Origin: Neomegalonema sp.
GTDB taxonomy: Bacteria; Pseudomonadota; Alphaproteobacteria; Rhodobacterales; Rhodobacteraceae
DNA: 64,000 nucleotides
Assembly (NCBI RefSeq): GCF_028688855.1
Contig: NZ_JAQTXI010000004.1
Coordinates: 1-64,000, forward strand
Direction: 5' to 3'
Part shown: positions 33,438-42,633 of the stretch, in pieces
Numbering within the stretch: the stretch's first letter is position 1
Layout of the letters: the number at the start of each line of letters is the position of its first letter
Program-made: the position numbers and the translations under genes
The notes under the pieces: model-generated
Told to the model about the DNA's origin: nothing
What the model saw: only the letters and a program-made list of their open reading frames with translations
Database searches by the model: none

Positions 33438-33890
33438 ATGACCGACCACCCCGCCGGACGTCGCGGCTTCGTGCAGGAGCGCGTCGTCTCCTTCGCCGAT
33501 TGCGATCCCGCGCGCATCGCCTATACGGGCCGCCTCGCGGATTTCGCTCTGGAGGCCATCGAGGCCTTCTGGAGCGATGTCCTCGACGGCGAAAGCTGGT
33601 TCGAGTTCAACCTCGACCATGGCCTCGGCACGCCCTTCGTCAAGATGGAGATGGAGTTCAGCGCGCCGGTCACGCCGCGCTGCAAGCTGAGCCTCCATGT
33701 GGAGCCCGCCGCGCTCGGGAGCAGCTCCATCGCTTTCCGCATCGAAGGCTTTCAGGAGCGCCGGAGCTGTTTCGTCGGGCGCTTCGTCTGCGTCTTCATC
33801 TCCATCGAGAGCTTCGAGAAGATCCCGGTCCCCGGCTGGATCCGCGAGAAGCTGGAGCGCCGTTTCGAGATCCCGAAGCCCGCTCCCTGA
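33438..33890 (+). CDS. 4-hydroxybenzoyl-CoA-thioesterase-fold acyl-CoA thioesterase
   Basis: 150 aa hotdog protein. The catalytic Asp loop SFADCDPARIAYTGRLADF and the substrate region GTPFVKMEMEFSAPV match 4HBT/YbgC-type enzymes. It may release CoA from dead-end ring thioesters to prevent CoA depletion or trim an intermediate. It follows the ETF-QO gene by 13 bp and is the last gene of the rightward operon, before a strong terminator. Confidence 0.8.
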   Translation: MTDHPAGRRGFVQERVVSFADCDPARIAYTGRLADFALEAIEAFWSDVLDGESWFEFNLDHGLGTPFVKMEMEFSAPVTPRCKLSLHVEPAALGSSSIAFRIEGFQERRSCFVGRFVCVFISIESFEKIPVPGWIREKLERRFEIPKPAP

Positions 33891-33942
33891 GGCTTCGTCC
33901 TGATCTCCCGTCCGGGGAGAATTCCCGTCCCGGACCGCCTGA

Positions 33943-33975
33943 ACCCGCCGCAGTCTCCTGCGGCGGGTCTTTTCC
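33943..33975 (+). terminator. Intrinsic terminator of the catabolic operon
   Basis: ACCCGCCGCA-GTCTCC-TGCGGCGGGT is a perfect 10-bp stem followed by CTTTTCC on the plus strand. It lies between the thioesterase gene and the convergent transporter gene and is the best intrinsic terminator in the window. Confidence 0.75.
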
Positions 33976-33996
33976 TGCGAGATCGGAGGCCGCGCC

Positions 33997-35301
33997 TCAG
34001 GCCTGTTTTCTCGGCACGGAGAGCGTCAGCAGGCCCCCGAGCAAGGCGACGCCCGCGAAGATGTAGAAGGCCGTGACGTTGCCCAGCCCCGCGCCGAGGA
34101 TGATTCCGCCGATCAGCGGCCCGAAGATACCGCCGAGCCTTCCGAATCCGGCGCACCAGGCCATTCCGGCGCTGCGCGTGGTCGTCGAGAAGTAATTGGC
34201 GACGAAGCCGTAGATCAGCACCTGAGTGCCGATGGTCCCCACGCCCGCGACCGCCACCGCGAAGAGCAGGACCGGCAGAGGCAGCGCGAAGGTCAGCAGG
34301 ACGAGCGAGACCGCCGCAAGGGCGAAAGTCGTCGCGATGACCTTCTGCGCGCCGATCCGGTCGGCCACGCGCGAGGCGATCACCCCGCCGACCACCGCGC
34401 CGCCGTTCAGCATGAGCAGGAAGGCGAGGGAGTTGCGGGAGTCGTAGCCGAGGGTCTCCATGATCTTGGGCAGCCAGGTGTTGAGTCCGTAGGTCAGCAG
34501 GAGGCCGCCGAAGCTCATGACGCCGAGGATCAGCGTGCTCAGGAAATACTGACGGGTGATCAGCGCCGAGAAGCCGACCTGCGGCGTCGCGGCGCGTTCG
34601 GCTTCGAGCTCGGCCAGGGCGGGAGCGGGCACGCCGGATTTCGCCGTGACCGCCCGGGCTTCGTCGAGGCGTCCGCGCGCGACCAGCCAGCGCGGCGATT
34701 CCGGCAGCCGGAAATAGGCGAGCGGCAGCAGCACGACGATCGGCAGGGCGCCGATCCAGAACATGCCGCGCCATCCGATCTCCTCGCGCAGGACCATGGC
34801 CAGCAGGGCGGCGAAGACGCCTCCGACGGGGAATCCGCCGTAGACCACGGCGTTGTAGAGGTTCTTTTTCCCCGGAGGCGCGAAATCGGCGATGAGCGTC
34901 GCCACGGTGACGATCAGCCCGCCGATGCCGATCCCGGTGAAGAGCCGCCAGAGGCCGAAGGTCTCGATGCTGGTCGCCATGGCGGCCATCCCCATCCCGA
35001 CCGAGAACCAGGCGATGTTGACGAGCATCAGCTTGCGTCGCCCGAGGTGGTCGCCCAGCGCGCCCGAGACCAGCGCGCCGATCATCACCCCGACCAGCGC
35101 ATAGGCGCCCAGCGCCCCCGCCTGTTGAGCCGAAACCTGTCCGATCTGATCCGGATCTCCCATCAGAATCGGCAATATGGTTCCATAAACCACCAGATCA
35201 TAGCCATCGAAGAACAGGGCCAGCGTGGCGATGACGACGATCCAGAAAACGGATCTCTGGTGGTCTGCGCTGACGAAATCGGATTTTTCATGTGGATTCA
35301 T
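33997..35301 (-). CDS. MFS transporter, aromatic acid:H+ symporter (AAHS) type
   Basis: 434 aa with about 12 hydrophobic segments. AAHS features: ALFFDGYDLVVYGTILPILM in TM1, the MFS loop motif SGALGDHLGRRK, and FRLPESPRWLVARGR after TM6. The family imports benzoate-like acids with protons. Its neighbours and the operator site 108 bp upstream, shared with the catabolic genes, suggest uptake of cyclohexanecarboxylate or a related ring acid. It faces the operon convergently. Confidence 0.82.
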   Translation of the reverse strand: MNPHEKSDFVSADHQRSVFWIVVIATLALFFDGYDLVVYGTILPILMGDPDQIGQVSAQQAGALGAYALVGVMIGALVSGALGDHLGRRKLMLVNIAWFSVGMGMAAMATSIETFGLWRLFTGIGIGGLIVTVATLIADFAPPGKKNLYNAVVYGGFPVGGVFAALLAMVLREEIGWRGMFWIGALPIVVLLPLAYFRLPESPRWLVARGRLDEARAVTAKSGVPAPALAELEAERAATPQVGFSALITRQYFLSTLILGVMSFGGLLLTYGLNTWLPKIMETLGYDSRNSLAFLLMLNGGAVVGGVIASRVADRIGAQKVIATTFALAAVSLVLLTFALPLPVLLFAVAVAGVGTIGTQVLIYGFVANYFSTTTRSAGMAWCAGFGRLGGIFGPLIGGIILGAGLGNVTAFYIFAGVALLGGLLTLSVPRKQA

Positions 35302-35843
35302 CGAGTTTCATGTCCTCCCTCGCGCCGTTTTCCAATCGGCTGCGGTTGTGTTGGTCGAGGGGCGCGGAGATTCCCTGATTCGAAAATCTTCACGCCTCCG
35401 CCTATTGAGTAAATATATTGACATAAATGGCGGCGGATTGGCAAGCCCCGGAGAGGCGAGATCCGCGCCGCCAAGACGCCTCCGGATTGCGTCTCCGCCG
35501 GGGAGGATCCCGAATCTGGAGAAAGACGTGGTGGAAAGTCCTGCGACGCGGGTCGAGACCCGAAATCCGGCTGCGCAAAGTATCGCCATGGTCGCGTCAG
35601 GAGATAAAATCAGATCAGGATCAAAACCGGCGATTGTGAAAGACCAAATCGTCAGTACTGCCCGCAATCCTCCACTTCGCGATAATCTTACAGAATAAAT
35701 ATCAACCTCACAGATATCATTACTCCGCACGCTCTTTCAGATTGCAAATGATTAAATCTTCTTTCATGATTACCGGCAGGGCGTCCGAGCGATCAGGCGT
35801 CTCCAGAAAATCTTGCGATCAGCCCACTGCGGAGAACCAGCCA
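35302..35843. other. Intergenic region between transporter and pilus operon
   Basis: 540 bp without a supported gene. It holds the operator at 35409-35422 on the transporter side and AT-rich DNA near 35690-35780 that probably carries the pilus promoter. No clear -35/-10 pair was found. Short ORFs here lack ribosome sites and family features. Confidence 0.5.
35409..35422. promoter_or_regulatory. Operator dyad upstream of the MFS transporter
   Basis: GTAAATATATTGAC, followed by ATAAA, sharing 17 identical bases (AAATATATTGACATAAA) with the site near badH 14.6 kb away. It lies 108 bp before the transporter ATG. This ties the transporter to the same regulator as the ring-degradation genes. Confidence 0.65.
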
Positions 35844-36464
35844 ATGAAAAAAACAATCCTTCTGCCGATCCTGGCCGCCCTCGCCCTTCCGAGCTACGTT
35901 TCGGCCCAGGACCATTCCGCCAGCTTCGACCTGACGGCCAAGGTGGATCCCGTCTGCCGCCTCACCACCGGCGACCGCGCCTCGCGGATCAACGACTTCC
36001 AGGTCGACGGCGATTTCGGCACGCTTCAGAGCACCAACAGCACCGGCGGCGGCAACCGGACCAAGCTCGCCACCATCACGCGGACCTGGACCGACGCCAA
36101 CCGGCTGGAGCACACCAGCCCCGCCACGAGCGAGTACAAGTTCTTCGTCGCCTGCAACCCCAATGCGGGCGCGACCCTGACCTACGCCCGCAAGCCCTAT
36201 CTGGCGCGCACGGGAACCACGGGCAGCGACGTGGCGGACCAGATCGCCTATGACGCGCTCGTGCGGGCGGCCGGATCGGCCAGCTTCGTGAACAAGAACA
36301 GCGGCGACAGCGAAGCGATCTCCGCCGCGAACATGGGCGCGGCCGCGAACCGCAGCATCGAGGTGAAGTTCGAGGTCAAGGACTTCCTCGACGTCAACGG
36401 CTTCATCACGAAGGCCGCCGGCCTCTACGCCGACACCTTCACCGTCTCGGTTCAGGGCTTCTGA
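35844..36464 (+). CDS. Spore-coat-U (SCPU)-domain pilin, major subunit candidate
   Basis: 206 aa from ATG 35844 with GGAGAA upstream. Signal peptide MKKTILLPILAALALPSYVS cleaved near AQD. The mature part starts SFDLTAKVDPVCRLTTGDRA, has a second Cys in FFVACNPNAG and ends YADTFTVSVQGF, the SCPU/Csu pilin pattern with one disulfide and a beta-strand end for donor-strand exchange. First gene of a chaperone-usher operon; a hairpin after it may keep pilin mRNA in excess. Confidence 0.78.
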   Translation: MKKTILLPILAALALPSYVSAQDHSASFDLTAKVDPVCRLTTGDRASRINDFQVDGDFGTLQSTNSTGGGNRTKLATITRTWTDANRLEHTSPATSEYKFFVACNPNAGATLTYARKPYLARTGTTGSDVADQIAYDALVRAAGSASFVNKNSGDSEAISAANMGAAANRSIEVKFEVKDFLDVNGFITKAAGLYADTFTVSVQGF

Positions 36465-36507
36465 TCCAGACTCCCTGAGAGGCGCCGCCTCCTGCGCAGA
36501 GACCCAT

Positions 36508-36536
36508 CCCGGACCGGCGGCCGCGCTGCGTCCGGG
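36508..36536 (+). terminator. Hairpin between pilin and chaperone genes
   Basis: CCCGGAC and GTCCGGG pair around a 15-base loop rich in GC. It lies in the 155-bp gap after the pilin and could attenuate transcription into the assembly genes. No T-run, hence low certainty. Confidence 0.35.
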
Positions 36537-36619
36537 GCGGAGCAGGGCGCGAGCCGAACCTCCACGCCCAGACAGGGCCGGAGATCTCCGACGACGCCTT
36601 GATGCCGAAGGAAAGACCC

Positions 36620-37303
36620 ATGGCGAAACGAGGGACAGGCGCGATTTTCGCCGCTCTGCTGGCTTTGTCGACTCCCTTTCCGGAAGCGAGGGCCTTCGAG
36701 CTTTCGCCCATCAGCACGCATCTTGAAGCGGCCGGCCCCGGAGTCCGCGGCAGGATCGTCCTGCGCAACACCCGCGATGCGGAATTGCCCATGCAGACCC
36801 GCGTCATGCGGCGGCATGTGGCGGAGGACGGCCGGATCACGCTGGAGCCGGCCGACGCCGATTTCCTCGTCTTTCCCCCGCAAGCCCTCGTGCCGGCCCA
36901 TGGCGCGCAGACGATCCAGTTCCAGTATGTCGGCCCCCTGCTGAACGAAGGGCGCTCCTATCTGCTCTACGTCAGCGAGGTGCCCATCGCCGCGAGCGGC
37001 GAAATGGTCGTGCGGCTCGTCTTCGAGATGGGCGCGGCGGTCTATCTCCATCCGCCCGGAGCGAAGGCGGAGCTGTCGCTCGAAGGCGCGACTCCGCTTC
37101 CGGGCGGCCGCATCGAACTGCGCGTGCGCAATTCCGGCGCCCGCCACGCCGTGCTCATCGAAGGCTTCGGCGTCGTGCCGGGCGCGGAGGCGGCTCTGGC
37201 GGCCTATGGCGATCTGGCGAGGACGCGTCCTGAAAATCCCATCGTGCCCCCGCATGCGCTGAGGCGCTTCGTCATCGGGGGCGCGCCCGCGCAGAACCCA
37301 TGA
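36620..37303 (+). CDS. Pilus assembly chaperone (PapD/CsuC type)
   Basis: 227 aa from ATG 36620 (GAAGGAA upstream). Signal peptide to about residue 25 (ALLALSTPFPEARA). Immunoglobulin-like domain 1 has FELSPISTHLEAAGPGVRG, LVFPPQALVPAHGAQTIQFQ and YLLYVSEVPIA; domain 2 begins near VYLHPPGAKAELSLEG. Periplasmic chaperone that stabilises pilins by donor-strand complementation and hands them to the usher. Overlaps the usher start by 4 bp. Confidence 0.85.
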   Translation: MAKRGTGAIFAALLALSTPFPEARAFELSPISTHLEAAGPGVRGRIVLRNTRDAELPMQTRVMRRHVAEDGRITLEPADADFLVFPPQALVPAHGAQTIQFQYVGPLLNEGRSYLLYVSEVPIAASGEMVVRLVFEMGAAVYLHPPGAKAELSLEGATPLPGGRIELRVRNSGARHAVLIEGFGVVPGAEAALAAYGDLARTRPENPIVPPHALRRFVIGGAPAQNP

Positions 37304-39795
37304 AGCGGGCTGCGAAGTCAGGCGGGGGAATCGCCGTCCTCCTCGTCGCGGCGGCTTTCGCGACGACTCCCGAAGCCTCCGCGCAAGACGCCGCGCTCCA
37401 GACGCCCGCCGCGCCTCCGGCCCGGGGCGACGGGGAGGAATTCCGACCAGACCGGCATGTCGCCGAAATTCCCTTGCCGCTCTTTCTGCTGGGCGCTCCG
37501 CATGGCGAGGCGAGGGCCGCCCTGCGCGGATCCGATCTGACGGGCGTCGACGCGCAGGACCTGGCGGAGGCGCTCTCCTCCTCGCTGAAGCCGGAGGTTC
37601 TGGAGCGCATCCGGAGCCTGGGACGCGGCTATGCGGCGCCCGAGGCTCTGGCGGAGGCGGGCCTGCGGGTGGCCTATGATCCGGGAACCCTGACGCTGGA
37701 GGCCGAAGCCGAAGCCGCCGCCTTTCAGGACTTCGACTTCTTCCTCTCCAGACGGGCGGAGGCGCCGCGTTCGGATCTGATCGCTCCGGCGCGCTTCGCC
37801 GCCGGTCTGGACGGATCGCTGCATCTGGCGCAGAACCTGAACCAGGGCGGAGATCCCCTCGTCGGCCTCAGCCTCGACGGCTTCGCCAATTTCGGAGGCC
37901 CCGACGGCCTCTATCTGGATTTCTCGGGATACGCCGACCTCAGCCCCGAGGCGACCGGCGAACGCTTCCATCGCGGACGCCTGACCCTCTTCCGGGATGA
38001 TCGCGAGCGGGCGATCCGATACGCCGCGGGAGACGTGCGCCTCGACGCTCCGTCTCTGGCGGGCTCGCCCGATCTGCTCGGCGTCTCGCTCGAACGCCGT
38101 TACGCCGAGATCGATTCCAGACGCATCGTGCGGGCCCTCGGCAGCCGCTCCATCCTGCTGGAGCGGCCTTCCACGGTGGAGGTCTTCGTCAACGGCGCGC
38201 CCGTCGCGAGATTCCGCGCGCAGCCCGGACGGGTCAACCTCAACGAGATTCCCTTCGTCGACCTCGGGAATGAGGTGACGATCTACGTCGAGGACGAATT
38301 CGGACGCCGGGAGCTGGATTCCTTCTCCTTCTCCTCGGGAGAGGATCTTCTCGCGCCGGGCGTCTCCGAATTCGGCCTGGCGGGCGGCGCGATCCAGCCG
38401 AGCCTCGGAGACGGCCTGAAATGGCGCACCGAGACCTGGGCGGCTCAGGGCTATTACCGGCGCGGAGCGACGCCCGGGCTCACGCTCGGCGCGGGCGCGG
38501 CCGTCGACGACGCGGGCTTCGCCTCCGCCTCCCTCCAGGCGACGGCGGCCCTGCCGCATGGAATCGGGCGGCTGGAGGCCGCCGCCTCCACCGCGCCGCA
38601 GGGCGAGGGATTCGCGGCCTCCGCCGCCTATGACGCCGAGTTCGGCGGCCTGATCCGGGAGCGTGACCAGATCGGAATCCGGCTTGATTACCGTTCCGCG
38701 GATTTCGCCTCCTTTGGCGGCGGCGGAGGTCAGGAGAGGCTGTCCGGATCCGTCTCCTATCACTTCGGCCTGAGCGACCGGACCAACGCCAGCCTCGGCG
38801 CCGCCTACGCCCGCAATGGCGGAGAGGATGAAATCCGTCTGCGCGCCGGGCTTTCCCACGGCTTCCGCTCCCTCACGACCTCGGTTTTCGTCGAGCATGC
38901 GCTGCGGGACGAGCGTGCCGACGAGACGCGGTTCCTGCTCTCTGCCTCCATGCCGCTCGGGCCGGATCGCTCCCTTTCGGCGTCCTACAACAGCCAGCGG
39001 GAGACGACGCGCCTCGAATACCGCAAGCGTCATCGCAATTACGTCGGCGAATACGGCTATGATCTGCGCATGGAGCATGACGAGGATTCCGTCGGCCTTT
39101 ACGGAAGGGCCGATTACATCGGCAATCGCTTCGAGGCCTCGGCGAGCCTCGATCATGTGGCGCAGGACGTCGGCGCCCTGTTCCAGGGGGAGGCGCCTCT
39201 GGTGGGCTCTCTGCGCCTGAGCTCCGGCCTCGCCTTCGCCGATGGCCGGGTGGGCGTCGGGCGACGGATCGGCGGCGGCTTCTTTCTGGTCGAGCCTCAT
39301 CCGACGCTGGAGGGGGCGCGGCTGTCCGTCGGGCGGGCGGCCGATCAGCAGGCCCTCGTGACCACGGACGGCTTCGGCGCCATCGTCGCGCCCGCCTCCA
39401 CGGGATACGGCCTGTCGGAGCTGGCGCTGAATCTGGAGGACGGGCCGATCGGCTATGATTTCGGCTCGGGCCTCTACGCGGCGGAGCTGGGCGCGCGCGG
39501 CGGCGCCTTCGTGCTCGTCGGCGACGACGCCTTCTATTCCATGAGGGGCGTGCTGCTGAACGCCGAGGGCGAGCCGGTGGCCTCCCGGCTGGGCAAGCTG
39601 ACGCCGCTCGGGAGCGGGCGACCCGCCCTGAACGTCTTCACCAATCAGGCGGGCGTCTTTTTCGCCAGCGGTCTGGAGCCGGGGCCCTACGAGATGGAGA
39701 TCGACGGTTCGGTCACGCGCATCGAACTGCGGATTCCGGCGGAAGGCGCCTTCGTCGAACTGGGCGACGTGATCCTGGGAGGGACGCATGACTAG
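37300..39795 (+). CDS. Outer-membrane usher of the SCPU chaperone-usher system
   Basis: 831 aa. Signal peptide ending near PEASAQ, an N-terminal periplasmic domain (EIPLPLFLLGAPHGEARAAL), a beta-barrel half rich in alternating aromatic strands, and a plug-like region with LLERPSTVEVFVNGAPVARF and QPGRVNLNEIPFVDLGNEVT. C-terminal domains (SRLGKLTPLG, AGVFFASGLEPGPYEMEIDG) resemble the usher CTDs. It polymerises and exports the pilus. It overlaps the chaperone by 4 bp and the tip gene by 8 bp. Confidence 0.88.
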   Translation: MKRAAKSGGGIAVLLVAAAFATTPEASAQDAALQTPAAPPARGDGEEFRPDRHVAEIPLPLFLLGAPHGEARAALRGSDLTGVDAQDLAEALSSSLKPEVLERIRSLGRGYAAPEALAEAGLRVAYDPGTLTLEAEAEAAAFQDFDFFLSRRAEAPRSDLIAPARFAAGLDGSLHLAQNLNQGGDPLVGLSLDGFANFGGPDGLYLDFSGYADLSPEATGERFHRGRLTLFRDDRERAIRYAAGDVRLDAPSLAGSPDLLGVSLERRYAEIDSRRIVRALGSRSILLERPSTVEVFVNGAPVARFRAQPGRVNLNEIPFVDLGNEVTIYVEDEFGRRELDSFSFSSGEDLLAPGVSEFGLAGGAIQPSLGDGLKWRTETWAAQGYYRRGATPGLTLGAGAAVDDAGFASASLQATAALPHGIGRLEAAASTAPQGEGFAASAAYDAEFGGLIRERDQIGIRLDYRSADFASFGGGGGQERLSGSVSYHFGLSDRTNASLGAAYARNGGEDEIRLRAGLSHGFRSLTTSVFVEHALRDERADETRFLLSASMPLGPDRSLSASYNSQRETTRLEYRKRHRNYVGEYGYDLRMEHDEDSVGLYGRADYIGNRFEASASLDHVAQDVGALFQGEAPLVGSLRLSSGLAFADGRVGVGRRIGGGFFLVEPHPTLEGARLSVGRAADQQALVTTDGFGAIVAPASTGYGLSELALNLEDGPIGYDFGSGLYAAELGARGGAFVLVGDDAFYSMRGVLLNAEGEPVASRLGKLTPLGSGRPALNVFTNQAGVFFASGLEPGPYEMEIDGSVTRIELRIPAEGAFVELGDVILGGTHD

Positions 39796-40624
39796 GAGAT
39801 CCTGGAGGAGCGCGGCGGCTTGCTGCGGCCTGATCGGACTGGGCTTCCCTTCCGAGGCCTGGCCCTGCCGGTTGACCGGCGTCGAATTCTCGACTTCGGA
39901 GCATTCCCTGCGCTCCGAATACGACGCCCGCGCCGCGACGGACGCCCGGATCTTCATGACGCCCCAATTCGATGCGGAGGACGCCGCCTGCCTGCGGATT
40001 CCTCTGACGATCGAGCCGGAGCGGACCGGGGGACGCCTCTTGCGCGATGGAGGGGAGGGCTTCCTCAATTTCCGGATCCTGCAGGATGACGCGGCGGCCC
40101 GGAACGGCCCGGTCATGGAGATCATCCGGAACCAGTTTTCTCTGGCGGGCGATTATCGCGCGAATTTCCGCGTCTTTCCTTCAGGAGAACCGGCCGCCGC
40201 CGTGCAGGGCGAATTGCGGGTGAACGCCATCCCGATCACGCATTTCGTGCACGGGGCCTTTTCGACGAGCATCGATTTCGGAGAGATCGGCGACGGCCTC
40301 CTGAGGCCGAGACTGGACAAGTCCATTCTGGAGAAGACGGTCGATTTCATCTATCAGGCGAACATCCCGACGAGAGTGTCCCTGAGATCGGCGAAGGGGG
40401 GATATCTGAGGCTGGAGCGCCAGCCTGATCTGACGCCCATAGCCTATGGCGTTCAGATCAACAATGTTCCGCTGGAGCTGGATCCTGCGGCCGCGAAAGT
40501 GCTGAACATGGAGTTCGGTCAGCACAAGACAGGCAAGATCACCATCCTGTTGAAGGATGCGCAGGGATTGGCGGCGGGCTCCTACAGCGATCAGCTGACG
40601 GTGACCTTCACCCCGGACGAATGA
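39788..40624 (+). CDS. SCPU-domain pilus tip/adhesin candidate
   Basis: 278 aa. The N-terminal signal-like stretch (WRSAAACCGLIGLGFPSEAW) is followed by an N-terminal domain with LTGVEFSTSEHSLRSEYDAR and a C-terminal domain with FGEIGDGLLRPRLDKSILEK, ending SYSDQLTVTFTPDE as SCPU proteins do. In Csu-type operons the last gene encodes the two-domain tip adhesin. Overlap with the usher supports one operon. Confidence 0.72.
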   Translation: MTRRSWRSAAACCGLIGLGFPSEAWPCRLTGVEFSTSEHSLRSEYDARAATDARIFMTPQFDAEDAACLRIPLTIEPERTGGRLLRDGGEGFLNFRILQDDAAARNGPVMEIIRNQFSLAGDYRANFRVFPSGEPAAAVQGELRVNAIPITHFVHGAFSTSIDFGEIGDGLLRPRLDKSILEKTVDFIYQANIPTRVSLRSAKGGYLRLERQPDLTPIAYGVQINNVPLELDPAAAKVLNMEFGQHKTGKITILLKDAQGLAAGSYSDQLTVTFTPDE

Positions 40625-41493
40625 CCCTCTGCGCCGATCCGGAGCGCCCCCGGAGGCGGTTGATCGGAGGATGGCGAGTAATTGTTCACGTGGCTGACGC
40701 GACCTTGGAGGTCTGCGTGGATAGGTCATGCCGCTTCCCCATTTTCAGAACCTGAGACAGGAAGAGAAAGACGCGCTTCTGCTTGATTTTTCGGTTCTTG
40801 CCGGTCGTCGGGCCTCACGGATCGCGGAGCTTGAGGCTCGCCTTGGTCATTCTCCCTGAAGAGTTCGTCGAATTCGCATTGTCCGCCTTCCTCAGGACGC
40901 CTCAGCCTCAGGAGCGCCGCGGCCTCGCCGCAGGCGCTGGAGAAGGAACCTCGCCGCGCAGCGTCCGCCACCGCTCCAGAGCCTCCGCCCAGAGACCCTG
41001 CCGCTCCGCTGTCCGGGCCAGATCCATCAGGACGGACTCTTCGCTCGCCAGATTCATGTCGCTCCCAGCCCCGATGCCCGGACAGGTCTCCAGATCCCTC
41101 GCCGCGCCTCTGCGGCTTCAGGTCCATGGAAGCTCATCTCCCTACATCATTCCAGTTTCCGGAAGTCTGCGGCGCTCTCGACTTTCCGCAGGCGGATCCG
41201 GACGCCCGGAATCTCCGTACTCGTCCTTTTCGCCCGCCTATTCGGGGCCGGAAGACAGAGAGTTTCGGAAGTAGAAAGATTTCACGATCCCGATTTTCAT
41301 CAATTCATACAATTTTCCCCGATCCCGACAGCAAATTCAAAACAGGATCTGAATCCGGGCGGCGTGAACGTCGAAAATTCAAGATGAAAGAATCGCCATG
41401 TTTTCATCATGACCGGAATCCGGAACAATCGATTTAGATAAATCTGCTATAGGATCTATCGGATACAGATAAATCCGACCGGGAGGACTCGCC
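40625..41493. other. Intergenic region, no supported gene
   Basis: About 870 bp. Long open frames on both strands exist but are GC-driven and lack ribosome sites or family features. One frame encodes a TPR-like stretch (ARTAERQGLWAEALERWRTL) without a good start, possibly a gene remnant. The last 100 bp turn AT-rich and contain GATAAATC twice (near 41438 and 41467) in front of the binding-protein gene, probably its promoter. Confidence 0.5.
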
Positions 41494-42633
41494 ATGGATC
41501 GATATCTGAAAGGCCTGTTCATCGCCTTCGCAGTGTTTTTGCTCGGAGGATTTCCCGCTCTGGCAGAGTCGCGCAGCGTCGTCTTCCTCAATCCCGGCAA
41601 GCGCGGAGAAGTTTTCTGGGAGCTCGTCGCCCGCACCATGGAGGTTTCGGCCAGACAGCTCGACTTCGAGCTGGAGGTCCTCTGGTCCGAACGCAACAAG
41701 CTGACCATGCGCGATCTCGGCCTGAGCGTCGCCGCGCGGCCCGAAAAACCCGACTTCCTCGTCCTCGTCAACGAGGAGAACGCCGCACCGCCCATCCTCG
41801 CCGCCGCAGACGAGGCGGGAATCGCCACCATCTTCATCTCCAGCTCCCTCGCGCCGGAGGACATGGCCCGCCTCGAACAGGACCACGGGCCGATCCGCCA
41901 CCTCCTCGGCGCCATCGAGCCCGACATGAAGGCCGCAGGATGGCGCATGGCCGAAGAACTCGTCCGCGCGGCCGAGGCCGCAGGCCTGACCGGCGACGAC
42001 GGCCAGATCCATCTCCTCGCCCTCGCCGGAGACGAGATCACCCCCGTCTCGACGCAGCGGACCCAGGGCATGCTGGATTACGTCGCCACCCGGCCGGACG
42101 TGATCGTCGACCGCCTGCTCTACGCCAACTGGAACCGCGCCGAAGCCGCCATCCTCACCGGCCGGTATCTCGACCTCATGCGCGCCCGGAACCTCAGGAC
42201 CGCCGGAGTCTGGGCCGCCAACGATCCCATCGCCATCGGCGCCCTCGACGCCCTCGGACAGGCCGGCCTCAAGCCCGGAGAAGACGCCTTCGTCGTCGGG
42301 CTGAACTGGTCCGCCGAAGCCCTCGACCTGATCAAGAGGAACGAGCTCCTGCTCAGCGACGGCGGACATTTCCTCGCCGGCGGATGGGTCATGGTCATGC
42401 TCCGCGACTTCGTCGAGGGCTGCCGCTTCCTCAGCCCCCAAGCCCCCAGGACCCAAAGCTTCGAGACCAGCGCCATCGACAGGGCCACGCAGCCCGAACT
42501 GCTGGAGGTCCTCCGCGACGGCGAACTGGAGCGGATCGACTTCACGAAATTCCTGAGCACCCCAAAGACGTGCGGAGCTTATGATTTCTCCCGTGACGCC
42601 CTGATCGGCGCGATTCGACGGGGAGACCGATGA
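41494..42633 (+). CDS. Periplasmic type-I (sugar-binding-like) ligand sensor
   Basis: 379 aa. Signal peptide (FIAFAVFLLGGFPALAES) and a two-lobed Peripla_BP_4-like body: VVFLNPGKRGEVFWELVART, FLVLVNEENAAPPILAAADE, HLLGAIEPDMKAAGWRMAEE, GVWAANDPIAIGALDALGQA. No transporter genes adjoin it. Its stop overlaps the start of a membrane GGDEF-EAL gene (ATGA), so it is probably a LuxP/TorT-like sensory partner that binds a small solute and signals through that protein. The solute is unknown. Confidence 0.75.
   Translation: MDRYLKGLFIAFAVFLLGGFPALAESRSVVFLNPGKRGEVFWELVARTMEVSARQLDFELEVLWSERNKLTMRDLGLSVAARPEKPDFLVLVNEENAAPPILAAADEAGIATIFISSSLAPEDMARLEQDHGPIRHLLGAIEPDMKAAGWRMAEELVRAAEAAGLTGDDGQIHLLALAGDEITPVSTQRTQGMLDYVATRPDVIVDRLLYANWNRAEAAILTGRYLDLMRARNLRTAGVWAANDPIAIGALDALGQAGLKPGEDAFVVGLNWSAEALDLIKRNELLLSDGGHFLAGGWVMVMLRDFVEGCRFLSPQAPRTQSFETSAIDRATQPELLEVLRDGELERIDFTKFLSTPKTCGAYDFSRDALIGAIRRGDR

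Noticed and set aside
37318..40125. 935-codon minus-strand frame opposite the usher
   Set aside because: Antisense to a clear usher; composition follows codon positions of the usher.
40726..41127. 133-codon minus-strand frame after the pilus operon
   Set aside because: Low-complexity Gly/Ser/Arg content and no ribosome site. A different frame shows a TPR-like fragment but has no proper start, so no gene was called.
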